Positions 9,262 to 18,720 of a stretch of DNA of 64,000 nucleotides are shown piece by piece (within the stretch, counting starts at the first letter, position 1; each line of letters opens with the position of its first letter). Position numbers and translations under genes: made by a program. The notes beneath the pieces were generated by a model. That model was given only the letters and a program-made list of their open reading frames with translations. It had not been told where the DNA came from and did not search any database. The DNA comes from Prochlorococcus sp. AG-409-G20 (GTDB lineage: Bacteria; Cyanobacteriota; Cyanobacteriia; PCC-6307; Cyanobiaceae): positions 1 to 64,000 of the forward strand of contig QCJW01000003.1 in the NCBI GenBank assembly GCA_003215775.1, read 5' to 3'.

Positions 9262-11670
9262 TTAGTGCATCCAAACAACTGTGCAGCCTGAGCCTCCATC
9301 TTGTTGCTCCGCATCAGAAACTTCTTTTACATATTCAAGATCATCAAACCATTTGCGTAAACCTTTTTTTAATTTTCCACTGCCTATTCCATGAACAACC
9401 CAAACAGGGCTAATAGCCTTGCGGAAATATTCCTCAACTACTACTTCTGCTTCGTGAACTCTTAACCCACGAACATCAATAGTATTTCTTTTGGTTCTTA
9501 GAGTTGAGCTATTCCCAGAATACTTTGTACTGCGAATCTGAACCACAGTTTCAATCGGCTTTGATTTCCTGCCATCAAGGCTTTCAACCGCATCTAAGTG
9601 AACCGTACTCCTAAAAACACCACAAAGAACATTTAAATACAATCCATCTTCTGAAATAGAGATAACTTCGGCAGCCTTATCTAAAGAAATCAATCTAATC
9701 CGTTCTCCAACTTGCGGAGACCAAGCATTTTTTGCAATGTTAGAAGTAGTTTTGAAATGTTCGCCTTCTAAACGGCGCAATCTTTGTCCAACTCGTCTAG
9801 CTGTCTCTCCATTCGCTCCTTCTGCACGCAAACGCTTAATCAAATTCCTCACTTCTCTTTGACCATCTCTTATGGAACTTTCAAGTTCTTGACGTCCCAT
9901 CTCCTGTACTTCAGCAGACTGCTTACATTGTTTTTCCCATTGTTCTAATAATTGGTCATGAAGTAATTCAGCACGTGCCAACAGGGAAACAGCTTCTTCT
10001 GTCGCAGATTGTTGAATTCTTCTTTGTTCTTCAAGGCCAATAATTACTTTGTTCACCTCCGGAGATTCATTATTAGCAATAAATTTTTCTGCACGACTTA
10101 TGATTTCCTTATCTAAACCAAGTCGGCAAGCAATAGAAATAGCATTGCTTCGACCAGGGATTCCCCATTGCAAAGTATAAGTAGGCGTTATCGTCTCAGA
10201 ATCAAATGCAACCGAAGCATTCTCAAAGCGTGGGTCAGTATATTTAAGCGCTTTAAGTTCTCCAAAGTGAGTAGTGGCAATAGTCAATCGCACTCGATCA
10301 GCGAGTGTTTTCAACAAAGCAATCGCCAATGCCGTTCCTTCTCTAGGGTCTGTACCTGCACCAACTTCATCCAACAAGACCAAGGCTGATCCAGCTTTTT
10401 CCTCTAATGCTTGGAAGATTCGGCTAATTCTATTGATATGGCTACTAAAAGTTGACAAGCTTTGCTGTAGAGATTGTTCATCTCCAATATCAGCCAATAC
10501 TTGATTACACCATGGTATCAATGGTTCGCCAGAGCAGGCCAATAACATGCCTGCACGTGCCATAAGAACAGCAAGACCTATACTTTTTAGAGTTACAGTT
10601 TTGCCCCCAGTATTGGGACCAGTTATTGCAACGACTCTCAACTCAGTAGATATTTCCAAAGTAACTGGGACTACCTCCGCACCCTTATTACAAATTTGAT
10701 TCCAAACCAGTAAAGGATGTCTTAAGTCAGGAAGACTAAAAGACCCATCACTTTCTTCATAGAGTATGGGTGGAACTCCTTTAATCCATTGTCCATACCG
10801 AGCGCGTGCCAGAGCAAGATCTAATTGCAATAAGGTCTTAGAAAGCTTTTCAATTTGTACAAAGTTTTGTCCAACAAGGTGGCTCCATTCTTTCAATAAA
10901 AATTGCTCTTCTTTAACAATTAACGATCTGACTTGTGCGATTTGATTACTTAGAGAGATCACACCTTGTGGCTCTATAAAGAGCGTACTCCCAGAAGCAG
11001 ATGTGTCATGTACTAAACCAGGAATTTTCGAAGCAAATGAGGCCTTAACTGCTATAACAGATCGGCCATTCCGCTCTGCGACAACAGAATCTTGAAGAAA
11101 GTTCGCACATCTCCTTATAAGTTGATTAAGTGCTTCATTCCGTTGCCCTATTAATTCACGATTCTTTTGTCTAAGAATTCCAAGATTGACACTTGCTCGA
11201 TCTGCAACTCTCCCTCCCTCCTCGAGTCCAAACTTCAAATGCTTTTCTAGTTCTGGAAGCGTTGCAAAATCAACCAATAAAGCTGAAATAGTTGGTCTTA
11301 ATTCAGAGTCATAAAGCTGACGACGTAATCGTCTAGCAGCACCAAGAGTTTCGGCAACTCCTAATAACTCTTCTCCTGAGACTAAACCACCTTTCTCACA
11401 ACAAAACAAAGTCTCTTCTATATCGTGAACGCCTTTAAAACTCAAGCCACCTTCCAAAGAATTATCTAACAAACCTATTTCTAAAGTTTCAGATAAGCGT
11501 ATGCGACTAGTAGCAAAGTCTGCAGGAAGAGACAGCTCCTTACAGTGTCTTCGTCCCTGGTGACTACTCGCAAAAGTTGACAATTGAGCACAAACAGTGG
11601 GCCATTCAAGTAATTCGAGAGTCTCTTTAAAAGCAATAGAACTCGATGAAAGGTCTGAACCCATAGCCAA
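9262..11670 (-). CDS. mutS2: MutS2 endonuclease/ATPase
   Basis: MutS2 is a MutS paralogue without the mismatch-recognition domain. It binds branched DNA or collided ribosomes and restrains recombination. The 802-residue protein has a lever/clamp region rich in helices (1-320), an ABC-type ATPase with Walker A GPNTGGKT (about 350-357), the LLDEVGAGTDPREG Walker B, and the STFSSH signature. A long coiled coil follows, then the C-terminal Smr nuclease domain with DVRGLRVHEA (about 728) and HGIGSGKL (about 757). It is the last gene of a minus-strand group and follows the VOC gene by 11 bases. Confidence 0.95.
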   Translation of the reverse strand: MAMGSDLSSSSIAFKETLELLEWPTVCAQLSTFASSHQGRRHCKELSLPADFATSRIRLSETLEIGLLDNSLEGGLSFKGVHDIEETLFCCEKGGLVSGEELLGVAETLGAARRLRRQLYDSELRPTISALLVDFATLPELEKHLKFGLEEGGRVADRASVNLGILRQKNRELIGQRNEALNQLIRRCANFLQDSVVAERNGRSVIAVKASFASKIPGLVHDTSASGSTLFIEPQGVISLSNQIAQVRSLIVKEEQFLLKEWSHLVGQNFVQIEKLSKTLLQLDLALARARYGQWIKGVPPILYEESDGSFSLPDLRHPLLVWNQICNKGAEVVPVTLEISTELRVVAITGPNTGGKTVTLKSIGLAVLMARAGMLLACSGEPLIPWCNQVLADIGDEQSLQQSLSTFSSHINRISRIFQALEEKAGSALVLLDEVGAGTDPREGTALAIALLKTLADRVRLTIATTHFGELKALKYTDPRFENASVAFDSETITPTYTLQWGIPGRSNAISIACRLGLDKEIISRAEKFIANNESPEVNKVIIGLEEQRRIQQSATEEAVSLLARAELLHDQLLEQWEKQCKQSAEVQEMGRQELESSIRDGQREVRNLIKRLRAEGANGETARRVGQRLRRLEGEHFKTTSNIAKNAWSPQVGERIRLISLDKAAEVISISEDGLYLNVLCGVFRSTVHLDAVESLDGRKSKPIETVVQIRSTKYSGNSSTLRTKRNTIDVRGLRVHEAEVVVEEYFRKAISPVWVVHGIGSGKLKKGLRKWFDDLEYVKEVSDAEQQDGGSGCTVVWMH

Positions 11671-11681
11671 AGAGCTAATTT

Positions 11682-12077
11682 CTAAGATTTAATTCCTTGA
11701 ACATGATTTTTCGGGATCCCATCTTTTGGCTCATAGAGCATCTCAAACCAGTTCCCTTCAGGATCTTGTAAATAAAATGAAGCTGTTCCATCACGATGTT
11801 CATATAAATCACCTACTTTCACTCCTTTTTGCTGCAATTCAACTTGAATATTCTCGACTTGCTTTCGCTCATTAAAATGAAATGCAAAATGTGGTCCTGC
11901 AGATTTATAACCTGGACCTAATAAGGCTAGGCCATCTTTTCCAGGACCAACTTCCAAATAGCACCAATCTGGATCCTGCCAAACCAGCTTCATACCAAGA
12001 CCAACATAAAAATCCTTGGCACGCTCAACATCTTGCACACGAATAGCAACATGACCTAGCCTCTTAACAGTTGTCAT
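11682..12077 (-). CDS. VOC-family (glyoxalase/dioxygenase fold) protein
   Basis: A 131-residue vicinal-oxygen-chelate protein with two beta-alpha-beta-beta-beta modules. The first opens LGHVAIRVQDVERAKDFYVG with the ligand-position His8. The second half has GPHFAFHF, and the end shows DPEGNWFEM, with Glu at the usual metal-ligand position. The substrate is unknown; the sequence differs clearly from the true glyoxalase I encoded at 23.1 kb. It is tightly linked to mutS2 (11 bases) and downstream of hemB, probably in the same transcript. Confidence 0.85.
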   Translation of the reverse strand: MTTVKRLGHVAIRVQDVERAKDFYVGLGMKLVWQDPDWCYLEVGPGKDGLALLGPGYKSAGPHFAFHFNERKQVENIQVELQQKGVKVGDLYEHRDGTASFYLQDPEGNWFEMLYEPKDGIPKNHVQGIKS

Positions 12078-12204
12078 GGCTCATTAAAAAGCTTGAAAAA
12101 GCTAGTACTGAATTAGTTATAATTTACTAAAGATAAGGTTCAGATTTCAAAATTCCATAAGAAAATTGAAATACGCTATTCCATCTAATCCAATCATAAA
12201 GAAA

Positions 12205-13209
12205 TCAACCTGAGCTTCTGAGCCATTTAGCAGCATCACAAGCATGATAGGTAAGAATCAAGTCAGCTCCAGCTCTTTTAAAACTTAAAAGAGTTTCTAA
12301 AACTACAGAACGTTCGTCTATCCACCCTCGCTCAGCAGCTGCTTTGACCATCGCAAATTCACCACTTACGTTATAAGCAGCTATAGGCAATTGGGATTCC
12401 TGTCTTAAGCAATGAATAATATCTAGGTATGCCAATCCAGGCTTAACCATCAAAATATCTGCACCTTCTTGCTCATCTAACTGAGCTTCAATTATTGCTT
12501 CACGAGCATTCGCTGGATCCATTTGATAAGTGTTCTTAGTTTTAGGTATTGGTTTATTACTATTACCTCTAGGGGCAGAATCTAAGGCTTCTCTAAACGG
12601 TCCGTAATAAGCAGACGAGTACTTTGCTGTATAACTAATGATCCCAACATGCTCAAAACCCTCATCATCTAAAGATTCTCTAATAGCACCTACTCTTCCA
12701 TCCATCATGTCACTAGGACCAATTAAATCTGCACCAGAATGAGCTTGAACAACAGCTTGTCTACAGAGTGATTCAATAGTTTCGTCATTTAAGACAATTC
12801 CATCAGGACTAACAATTCCGTCATGGCCATCTGAAGAATATGGATCTAAAGCCACATCAGTCATAATTGTCATTTCAGGCATCTCTTGTTTTAAAAGTTG
12901 TATTGCTCGTGGAATTAAACCTTTCTCGTTAAAACACTCTGCTGCATCTTCTGTCTTCAGAGCTTCTGATACTTTTGGAAACAACACAATAGAGCGAATA
13001 CCTAAATTCCATGCCCTCTCAACTTCACCAACCAGGCGATCCAATGGCCAACGATTGGCACCTGGCATGGCCGCTATAGACTCGACTTGATTGCCTTCAT
13101 GAACAAATAATGGGTATATAAAATCATTCGGACTCAAATTGTTTTCCCGAACCATGCTTCTCAAGGAAGCTGTCCTGCGAAGGCGACGAGGGCGATAGGT
13201 TAAATCCAT
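12205..13209 (-). CDS. hemB: delta-aminolevulinic acid dehydratase (porphobilinogen synthase)
   Basis: HemB condenses two 5-aminolevulinate molecules to porphobilinogen, feeding haem and chlorophyll synthesis. The active-site lysines are Lys196 (in YTAKYSSAYYGP) and Lys256 (in MVKPGLAYLD). The metal loop reads DVALDPYSSDGHDG, with Asp where zinc enzymes have Cys, so this is the magnesium/plant-type form. I chose the ATG at 13209 (334 residues), which has an AGG six bases upstream. The longer ATG at 13275 would overlap the upstream dnaJ-type gene and has no spaced RBS. The gene follows the dnaJ-like gene by 41 bases. Confidence 0.96.
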   Translation of the reverse strand: MDLTYRPRRLRRTASLRSMVRENNLSPNDFIYPLFVHEGNQVESIAAMPGANRWPLDRLVGEVERAWNLGIRSIVLFPKVSEALKTEDAAECFNEKGLIPRAIQLLKQEMPEMTIMTDVALDPYSSDGHDGIVSPDGIVLNDETIESLCRQAVVQAHSGADLIGPSDMMDGRVGAIRESLDDEGFEHVGIISYTAKYSSAYYGPFREALDSAPRGNSNKPIPKTKNTYQMDPANAREAIIEAQLDEQEGADILMVKPGLAYLDIIHCLRQESQLPIAAYNVSGEFAMVKAAAERGWIDERSVVLETLLSFKRAGADLILTYHACDAAKWLRSSG

Positions 13210-13250
13210 TAAACCTGACAAAACATGAGATTGTTGATCGGAGAATAGTT

Positions 13251-14192
13251 TTAGATTCTCGCTGAATGAAGCCATCCCTTTCGTGGATGGTGGGAGCGTA
13301 TCCGACTAAAGTTTTCTAATAACTGAATTTCATCAAAGGACCATTGATCAGGGAATGAGATAGTCAGCGTAAGAAGCAAGTCTCCTCGACCCACAGGGGA
13401 GGGCCATCCCTTCCCCTTTAGTTTAAGCCTTTTACCTGGAAGAGTACCAGCAGGAATAGTTAGTTCCGCTTCTCCATCAGGAGTAATAGTTGTAATTTTT
13501 GAGCCCAACGCCAATTCATCAAAAGATACAGGTAGGTCCGCACAAAGCTTGTTACCTTCAAAATGCCATATAGCGTGAGGTGTGACTTCAAGATTTAAAT
13601 AAAGATCTCCTCTTTTGCCAGTACCTGGCTGCAAATTACCTTTACCTTTGAGTCTTAACCGAGTTCCAGACTTAACCCCCTCTGGAATTGTTACCTGAAC
13701 CCGTTCTTCATTAACAGAAAGAATTCGTTGAGTTCCTTTGAAAGCCTCAGCAAAACTTAGCTTTATTAACACCTCAGCATCCAACGCAAGAGAAGAGTTA
13801 GCTGAAGTTCTTGAAAAATTAGCTGCCCCAGGGAACCCTCCTGAGCCTCTAGGGCCTCCAAATCGTCCTAACAAATCATTTATGAAATCATCAAAATCTC
13901 CATATCTTCCAAAATCAACATCGAATCCACCAGTTCCTTTGCTGTAACTATTTTCTGTTTGATTCCAATACTGACCAAATTGTTCATATTTCCTTCTTTT
14001 GTCAGGATCCGACAAAACTTCATAAGCCTCGCTAATCTCCTTAAATCTTGCTTCGGCCTGAGAATTATTTGGATTTACATCAGGATGATATTCGCGTGCC
14101 AACTTCCTAAAAGAGCGTTTTATTTCTTCAGGGCTTGCGGTTCGCTCAACCTCAAGCACCTTGAAATAATCTCGATAACCACCACGCTCCAT
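13251..14192 (-). CDS. DnaJ-family co-chaperone (CbpA/type II, no zinc finger)
   Basis: This is a 313-residue Hsp40. The J domain (8-75) contains the HPD motif at 36-38 that stimulates Hsp70 ATPase. A Gly/Phe/Ser-rich linker (about 80-130) follows, then two DnaJ C-terminal beta domains with the typical IPEGVKSGTRLRLKGKG and IPAGTLPGKRLKLKGKG motifs. There are no CxxCxGxG zinc repeats, so it resembles CbpA or cyanobacterial DnaJ2. It heads the minus-strand set dnaJ-hemB-VOC-mutS2. Confidence 0.93.
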   Translation of the reverse strand: MERGGYRDYFKVLEVERTASPEEIKRSFRKLAREYHPDVNPNNSQAEARFKEISEAYEVLSDPDKRRKYEQFGQYWNQTENSYSKGTGGFDVDFGRYGDFDDFINDLLGRFGGPRGSGGFPGAANFSRTSANSSLALDAEVLIKLSFAEAFKGTQRILSVNEERVQVTIPEGVKSGTRLRLKGKGNLQPGTGKRGDLYLNLEVTPHAIWHFEGNKLCADLPVSFDELALGSKITTITPDGEAELTIPAGTLPGKRLKLKGKGWPSPVGRGDLLLTLTISFPDQWSFDEIQLLENFSRIRSHHPRKGWLHSARI

Positions 14193-14681
14193 AAAGTTGA
14201 TTAGGGATCAATCCCAAAACTATTTAAACCCATCTAATTCAAATGCACTATATCGTTTCCAAGATGTAGGGAAGCCCGAACGGAACAAACCGATTAAGAG
14301 ATTCAAAAAAATAATCAATTTATTTGAGAGATCAATCCTGAAAGAAAAAATAAAACTATCTACCAGAATCTTTCAAGCACTCTCAAAAGACTTGATAGCC
14401 ATAACACCATCTTCGATGGAACTAGTTTTCATAAATACAATAATCAACGATAGTCTTATTGATAGCTATAGCAATTGACAACCAATTATAGAGATTAGTC
14501 ATACAGTCACAATGTAATATTAATCAGCAAAAAGATTTGCCAAAAATATAACGAATCCCAGAGAATTATTTTCAAGAAGCTACCAAAAAATTAAGGCCAT
14601 CCCTTCCCTTGGATTTCAAAAGCAAAAGTTGAAAGTTCGTAATAGATGGTTGGCAAAAGGTGCCCTTAGCCAGATAGGCTG
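14193..14681. other. 489-bp region between the divergent dnaJ-type and bicA genes
   Basis: This is the longest gene-free stretch in the window. A 93-codon open frame (14197-14478, plus strand) begins with TTG, has no visible RBS and has a Lys/Ile/Asn-rich composition expected of AT-rich non-coding DNA. I do not call it a gene. The region should hold the promoters of both divergent genes. Inorganic-carbon control of bicA is plausible, but I can point to no operator. A short AGG lies just before the bicA ATG. Confidence 0.4.
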
Positions 14682-16400
14682 ATGATAAATGGAATCATTA
14701 AGGAGGAAACCTTGGCTCTAATCCATGGCTTTCACCTAAGAAATATCCGAGGAGATGTTCTTGGTGGAATCACTGCTGCAGTTGTAGCTCTGCCATTAGC
14801 TCTAGCTTTTGGCAATGCAGCCCTTGGTCCAGGAGGGGCAATTTACGGCTTATACGGAGCTGTTGTAGTTGGTTTTATCGCTGCATTATTTGGCGGCACA
14901 CCAGCCCAAGTCAGCGGACCAACAGGGCCAATGAGCGTAACCGTTGCAGGAGTCGTGGCAAGTCTTGCCGCAGTAGGAGTCTCAAGAGATTTAGGCGCAG
15001 GAGAAATTCTTCCACTAGTAATGGCCGCAGTGGTAATTGGAGGATTATTTCAGGTTCTTTTTGGCCTACTAAAACTCGGGAAATATATAACTCTTGTCCC
15101 TTATTCAGTAGTTTCTGGCTTTATGTCAGGCATTGGGGTAATAATCCTTGTACTGCAGATTGGTCCTCTATTAGGAATTAGCACCCGAGGAGGTGTTCTT
15201 GAATCACTTGACACACTCCTCACAAATTTCGAACCGAATGGAGCTGCCATAGGAGTAGCAGCCATGACTCTTGCAATTGTTTTCTTAACGCCAAGGAAAG
15301 TTAGCCAATGGATACCGTCTCCCTTATTAGCCTTATTAATAGTCACACCTCTTTCGGTTGTTCTATTTGGTGATGCAGCACTTCAAGCTAAAGGCCTTGA
15401 CCCTTTACCACGAATAGGTGCAATTCCCGAAGGTGGTCTCACCTTTAGCATGCCTAATTGGAATGAAAATTTTCCAGTAATTATCAAGGCTGGACTCGTA
15501 TTAGCAGTACTAGGTGCTATTGATTCACTTCTCACATCATTAGTTGCCGACAATATTTCACAAACACGTCACAATTCAGATAGAGAACTTATTGGACAAG
15601 GGCTGGGGAACAGCATTGCTGGCTTATTTACAGGCCTCCCTGGCGCAGGGGCAACAATGCGTACAGTTATCAATATCAAGTCCGGAGGGAGAACTCCAAT
15701 ATCAGGGATGGTTCATTCAGTCGTCCTTTTGTTAGTTCTTCTTGGAGCTGGTCCTTTAGCAGCAGAAATTCCAACTGCTCTGTTAGCAGGAATCCTTATT
15801 AAAGTAGGTCTAGATATAATTGACTGGGGATTTCTTTTAAGAGCACACAAATTATCCATCAAAACCGCCGCTGTAATGTATGGCGTGCTTTTAATGACAG
15901 TTTTTTGGGACTTAATTTGGGCTGTTCTTGTAGGAGTTTTTATTGCAAATATGCTCACGATTGACTCAATTACTCAAACTCAACTAGAGGGGATGGAAGC
16001 CGACAATCCTCTTAAAGAAGAAAATATTGAAGAAGATTCAATCACTCCACTTCCTAAAGAAGAGCAAGAACTCCTAGACAAATGCTCAGGCGAAGTGATG
16101 CTGTTTAGATTAAGAGGACCTCTAAGCTTTGGAGCAGCTAAAGGCATCACTGAAAGGATGATGCTGGTTAGAAACTACAAGGTATTGATCTTAGATATCA
16201 CTGAAGTTCCAAGACTAGGTGTCACAGCAACATTAGCTATAGAAGATATGGTGCAAGAAGCAAAAAACAATGACAGAAAAGCCTTAGTAGCATGCTCAAA
16301 TCAAAGAGTGCAAGAACGTCTTATTAGATTCGGAGTTCAAGGGATTATTACTAGCAGGAAAGAGGCAATTGAAGTTGCTCTCAATGAACTGAATTCATAA
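14682..16400 (+). CDS. bicA: SulP-family bicarbonate transporter, BicA type
   Basis: BicA imports bicarbonate with sodium across the cytoplasmic membrane for the CO2-concentrating mechanism. The 572-residue protein opens with the BicA-like HLRNIRGDVLGGITAAVVAL and FGGTPAQVSGPTGPM motifs of the SulP transport core (14 segments, about 15-420). A cytoplasmic STAS domain (about 450-570) contains the ILDITEVPRLGVT segment. Sulfate transport is the alternative for SulP proteins. The adjacent sbtA and sbtB strongly favour bicarbonate. There are 13 bases to sbtA. Confidence 0.88.
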   Translation: MINGIIKEETLALIHGFHLRNIRGDVLGGITAAVVALPLALAFGNAALGPGGAIYGLYGAVVVGFIAALFGGTPAQVSGPTGPMSVTVAGVVASLAAVGVSRDLGAGEILPLVMAAVVIGGLFQVLFGLLKLGKYITLVPYSVVSGFMSGIGVIILVLQIGPLLGISTRGGVLESLDTLLTNFEPNGAAIGVAAMTLAIVFLTPRKVSQWIPSPLLALLIVTPLSVVLFGDAALQAKGLDPLPRIGAIPEGGLTFSMPNWNENFPVIIKAGLVLAVLGAIDSLLTSLVADNISQTRHNSDRELIGQGLGNSIAGLFTGLPGAGATMRTVINIKSGGRTPISGMVHSVVLLLVLLGAGPLAAEIPTALLAGILIKVGLDIIDWGFLLRAHKLSIKTAAVMYGVLLMTVFWDLIWAVLVGVFIANMLTIDSITQTQLEGMEADNPLKEENIEEDSITPLPKEEQELLDKCSGEVMLFRLRGPLSFGAAKGITERMMLVRNYKVLILDITEVPRLGVTATLAIEDMVQEAKNNDRKALVACSNQRVQERLIRFGVQGIITSRKEAIEVALNELNS

Positions 16401-16413
16401 TTCAAATAAAACC

Positions 16414-17409
16414 ATGGAACCAAGTCTGATTCTTCAAAATGTATTAACTCCCCCAGTTCTTTTCTTTTTCCTCGGGGTAATAGCAGTATTTGTTCGATCT
16501 GACTTAGAAATACCTGCTCCTTTACCAAAGCTCTTTTCCTTATATCTTTTATTAGCCATTGGCTTCAGAGGAGGAACAGAGCTGCAATTAAGCGGCCTAA
16601 ATGGCCAAGTAATACCAAGTATTACTGCAGCAATCCTAATGTCCTTAGTAATACCTTTAATTTGTTTTATTATCTTAAGAATTAAATTTGATGTGTTCAA
16701 TTCAGCTGCAATTGCAGCTGCCTATGGATCTATAAGTGCTGTTACTTTTATAACCGCCGAAAGCTTCTTAGATAATCAGAACATACCATTTGACGGATAC
16801 ATGGTTGCCCCTCTGGCTCTAATGGAGTCTCCTGCAATAATTGTTGGATTATTATTAGTTAAACTTTTAGCCCCAAACAACAGGCCAAGAGCAAGTAAAA
16901 TTAAATGGAGAAAAATCCTTCACGAAGCAACACTTAATGGCTCAGCCTATCTTTTAATGGGCAGCCTTCTAATTGGGTTCCTAACAGCCTCAACCAATCC
17001 AGATACGTTGCAAAAGATGGAACCCTTTACAGGAAAACTTTTTTATGGGGCAGAATGTTTTTTCCTTCTAGACATGGGAATTGTCGCAGCTCAAAGACTT
17101 CCAAGTCTGAAAAGAGCAGGTTCATTCCTGATTCTTTTTGCTATTGCAATGCCGCTTGTTAATGCGATTTTGGGAGTACTTGTTGCCAAAGCTATCCAAT
17201 TAGATGAAGGCAATGCACTTCTTTTTGTTGTCTTATGTGCAAGCGCATCTTATCTAGCTGTTCCAGCAGCTATGCGGATGACTGTCCCAGAAGCAAAGTC
17301 AAGTTATTACATATCAACGACTCTTGGATTAACATTCCCTTTTAACATTATTTTTGGTATACCTTTATATATGAGTTTAGTCAACAAAGTCATTCCAAAT
17401 TTTGGGTAA
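16414..17409 (+). CDS. sbtA: sodium-dependent bicarbonate transporter SbtA
   Basis: SbtA is a high-affinity Na+/HCO3- symporter of the cytoplasmic membrane. The 331-residue protein matches the family: about ten membrane segments in two inverted halves, with an N-terminal LTPPVLFFFLGVIAVFVRSD, the GFRGGTEL motif, and the second-half LLDMGIVAA and ASASYLAVPAAMR motifs. The last is involved in substrate binding in known SbtA. The central cytoplasmic loop (about 150-170) is short. It lies between bicA and the P-II-like regulator sbtB, with 3 bases to sbtB. Confidence 0.95.
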   Translation: MEPSLILQNVLTPPVLFFFLGVIAVFVRSDLEIPAPLPKLFSLYLLLAIGFRGGTELQLSGLNGQVIPSITAAILMSLVIPLICFIILRIKFDVFNSAAIAAAYGSISAVTFITAESFLDNQNIPFDGYMVAPLALMESPAIIVGLLLVKLLAPNNRPRASKIKWRKILHEATLNGSAYLLMGSLLIGFLTASTNPDTLQKMEPFTGKLFYGAECFFLLDMGIVAAQRLPSLKRAGSFLILFAIAMPLVNAILGVLVAKAIQLDEGNALLFVVLCASASYLAVPAAMRMTVPEAKSSYYISTTLGLTFPFNIIFGIPLYMSLVNKVIPNFG

Positions 17410-17412
17410 TTT

Positions 17413-17694
17413 ATGAAACGATTAGATCTTATCTTTGGCGAAAGAGAGTTAGATGCAATGCTGAAGTCACTAGAGGCCTCAAACGTACCAGGGTATACGG
17501 TCATGAAACACGTTACTGGAAGAGGACCTGAACGTGTTGTTTCAGAGGATATGGAATTTACAGGCTTAGGAGCCAATGCGCATGTAATTGTTTTTTGCGA
17601 AGAAACTGTGTTAGAAAGAATTAGAGCAAACATCAAACCACTTCTTAGTTATTACGGAGGAGTTGCTTATGTATCAGAAGCAAGTTGTCTTTAA
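17413..17694 (+). CDS. sbtB: P-II-like regulator SbtB
   Basis: SbtB is a trimeric P-II-like protein that binds adenine nucleotides (cAMP, AMP, ADP or ATP) and docks on SbtA to shut down bicarbonate uptake. The 93-residue protein has the ferredoxin-like pattern. A putative T-loop spans about 40-56 (TGRGPERVVSEDMEF), with GLGANAHVIVFCEE after it. The redox CGPxGC C-terminal loop known from freshwater SbtB is absent; only one Cys lies near the end (EASCL). Its start is 3 bases after sbtA, so coupling is likely. Confidence 0.92.
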   Translation: MKRLDLIFGERELDAMLKSLEASNVPGYTVMKHVTGRGPERVVSEDMEFTGLGANAHVIVFCEETVLERIRANIKPLLSYYGGVAYVSEASCL

Positions 17695-17763
17695 GTTAAT
17701 GATTTAAATATGAACCTATAACCAAAACATATCTGCCGAAAGAATAAATAAATGGGAAGCTAC

Positions 17764-18720
17764 TCAAGAATGTACCCAATCCACGCGAATTACTTTTCTA
17801 CTATTAATAAATCTGTCTATAGCCATTGCTGCAATACATCCATCCGAGGCTGCTACCACTGCTTGCTTGAAAGGAGTATTTCTTATATCACCAATAGCCC
17901 AGACTCCTTCTGAAGTTGTTGACATAAAATCATCAACAACAACACCTCCATCCTCCTTTAAAGCCACTTGATCCCCTAAGAAATCAGTAATAGGCTTTGA
18001 ACCACTCATATAAACAAAGACACCCTCTATATCTAATTGCTCTGCAACATCATTAGCCCTTGACTTAAGTTGAATACCAGTAACCCCACTTTCATTACCA
18101 TCAATTTGCAGAAGTTTTGTTTTACTCCAATGTTTTACATTGGGTCGAGCAATTAATTCTTGTGCGTGCAAATCATCTGGTTTGGGATCATTAGAAGTGA
18201 TCCAATGCACTTTAGAAGCAAACTTAGTTAAAACTTGAGCTTCTTCCACTGCTTCTTTATTAACTCCTATGACAGCCACTTCTCGCTCCTTATAGAACGC
18301 TCCATCACAAGTAGCGCAATAACTAACACCTCTTCCAAGAAAATCCGCCTCACCCTTAAATGAAGCAGGGCGCCCCATAGCACCACTAGCCAAAACGAGT
18401 GCTTTGCATTTGAAAGTACCTTCTGGGGTATAAACCGTTTTCAAATCGCCTGAAGTATCTACTCCAAAAACTTGAGCTCTTCTGTAATCCGTCCCATATT
18501 CAACTGCCTGGTCTCGCATTAGTTGGAGAAGTGCCTCTCCTGACATCTCACTAGAGACTCCTGGGTAATTAGCAATCTGATGGGTAATTGCTAAAGCACC
18601 TACAGCTGGATTCTTATCAAGAATTACAGTTTTCAGATCAGCTCTTGAGGTATACAGAGCACAGGTGCAACCCGCTGGGCCACCCCCTACTATCACGACA
18701 TCAGCTTCAATAGTTTCCAA
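17764..18720 (-). CDS. thioredoxin-reductase-family disulfide oxidoreductase lacking NADPH motifs (DDOR-like)
   Basis: A 318-residue flavoprotein with the thioredoxin reductase layout. The FAD-binding GGGPAG is at 12-17, the redox CATC is at 135-138 and the C-terminal FAD motif is WAIGDIRN. The domain that normally binds NADPH is altered. The usual GGGDSA is GVNKEA (152-157), and the HRR motif for the 2'-phosphate is missing (HWITSND at 172-178). This suggests that the electron donor is not NADPH. I recall that pyridine-nucleotide-independent relatives (DTR, or the diflavin DDOR type) exist in marine cyanobacteria. Donor and substrate are inferred. It is convergent with sbtB. Confidence 0.85.
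   Translation of the reverse strand: METIEADVVIVGGGPAGCTCALYTSRADLKTVILDKNPAVGALAITHQIANYPGVSSEMSGEALLQLMRDQAVEYGTDYRRAQVFGVDTSGDLKTVYTPEGTFKCKALVLASGAMGRPASFKGEADFLGRGVSYCATCDGAFYKEREVAVIGVNKEAVEEAQVLTKFASKVHWITSNDPKPDDLHAQELIARPNVKHWSKTKLLQIDGNESGVTGIQLKSRANDVAEQLDIEGVFVYMSGSKPITDFLGDQVALKEDGGVVVDDFMSTTSEGVWAIGDIRNTPFKQAVVAASDGCIAAMAIDRFINSRKVIRVDWVHS

Noticed and set aside
10168..10504. Two overlapping plus-strand frames inside mutS2
   Set aside because: Antisense shadows of the conserved mutS2 ATPase domain.
14197..14478. 93-codon plus-strand frame upstream of bicA
   Set aside because: TTG start without RBS and Lys/Ile/Asn-rich composition typical of translated AT-rich spacer. Kept only as a remark in the spacer entry.
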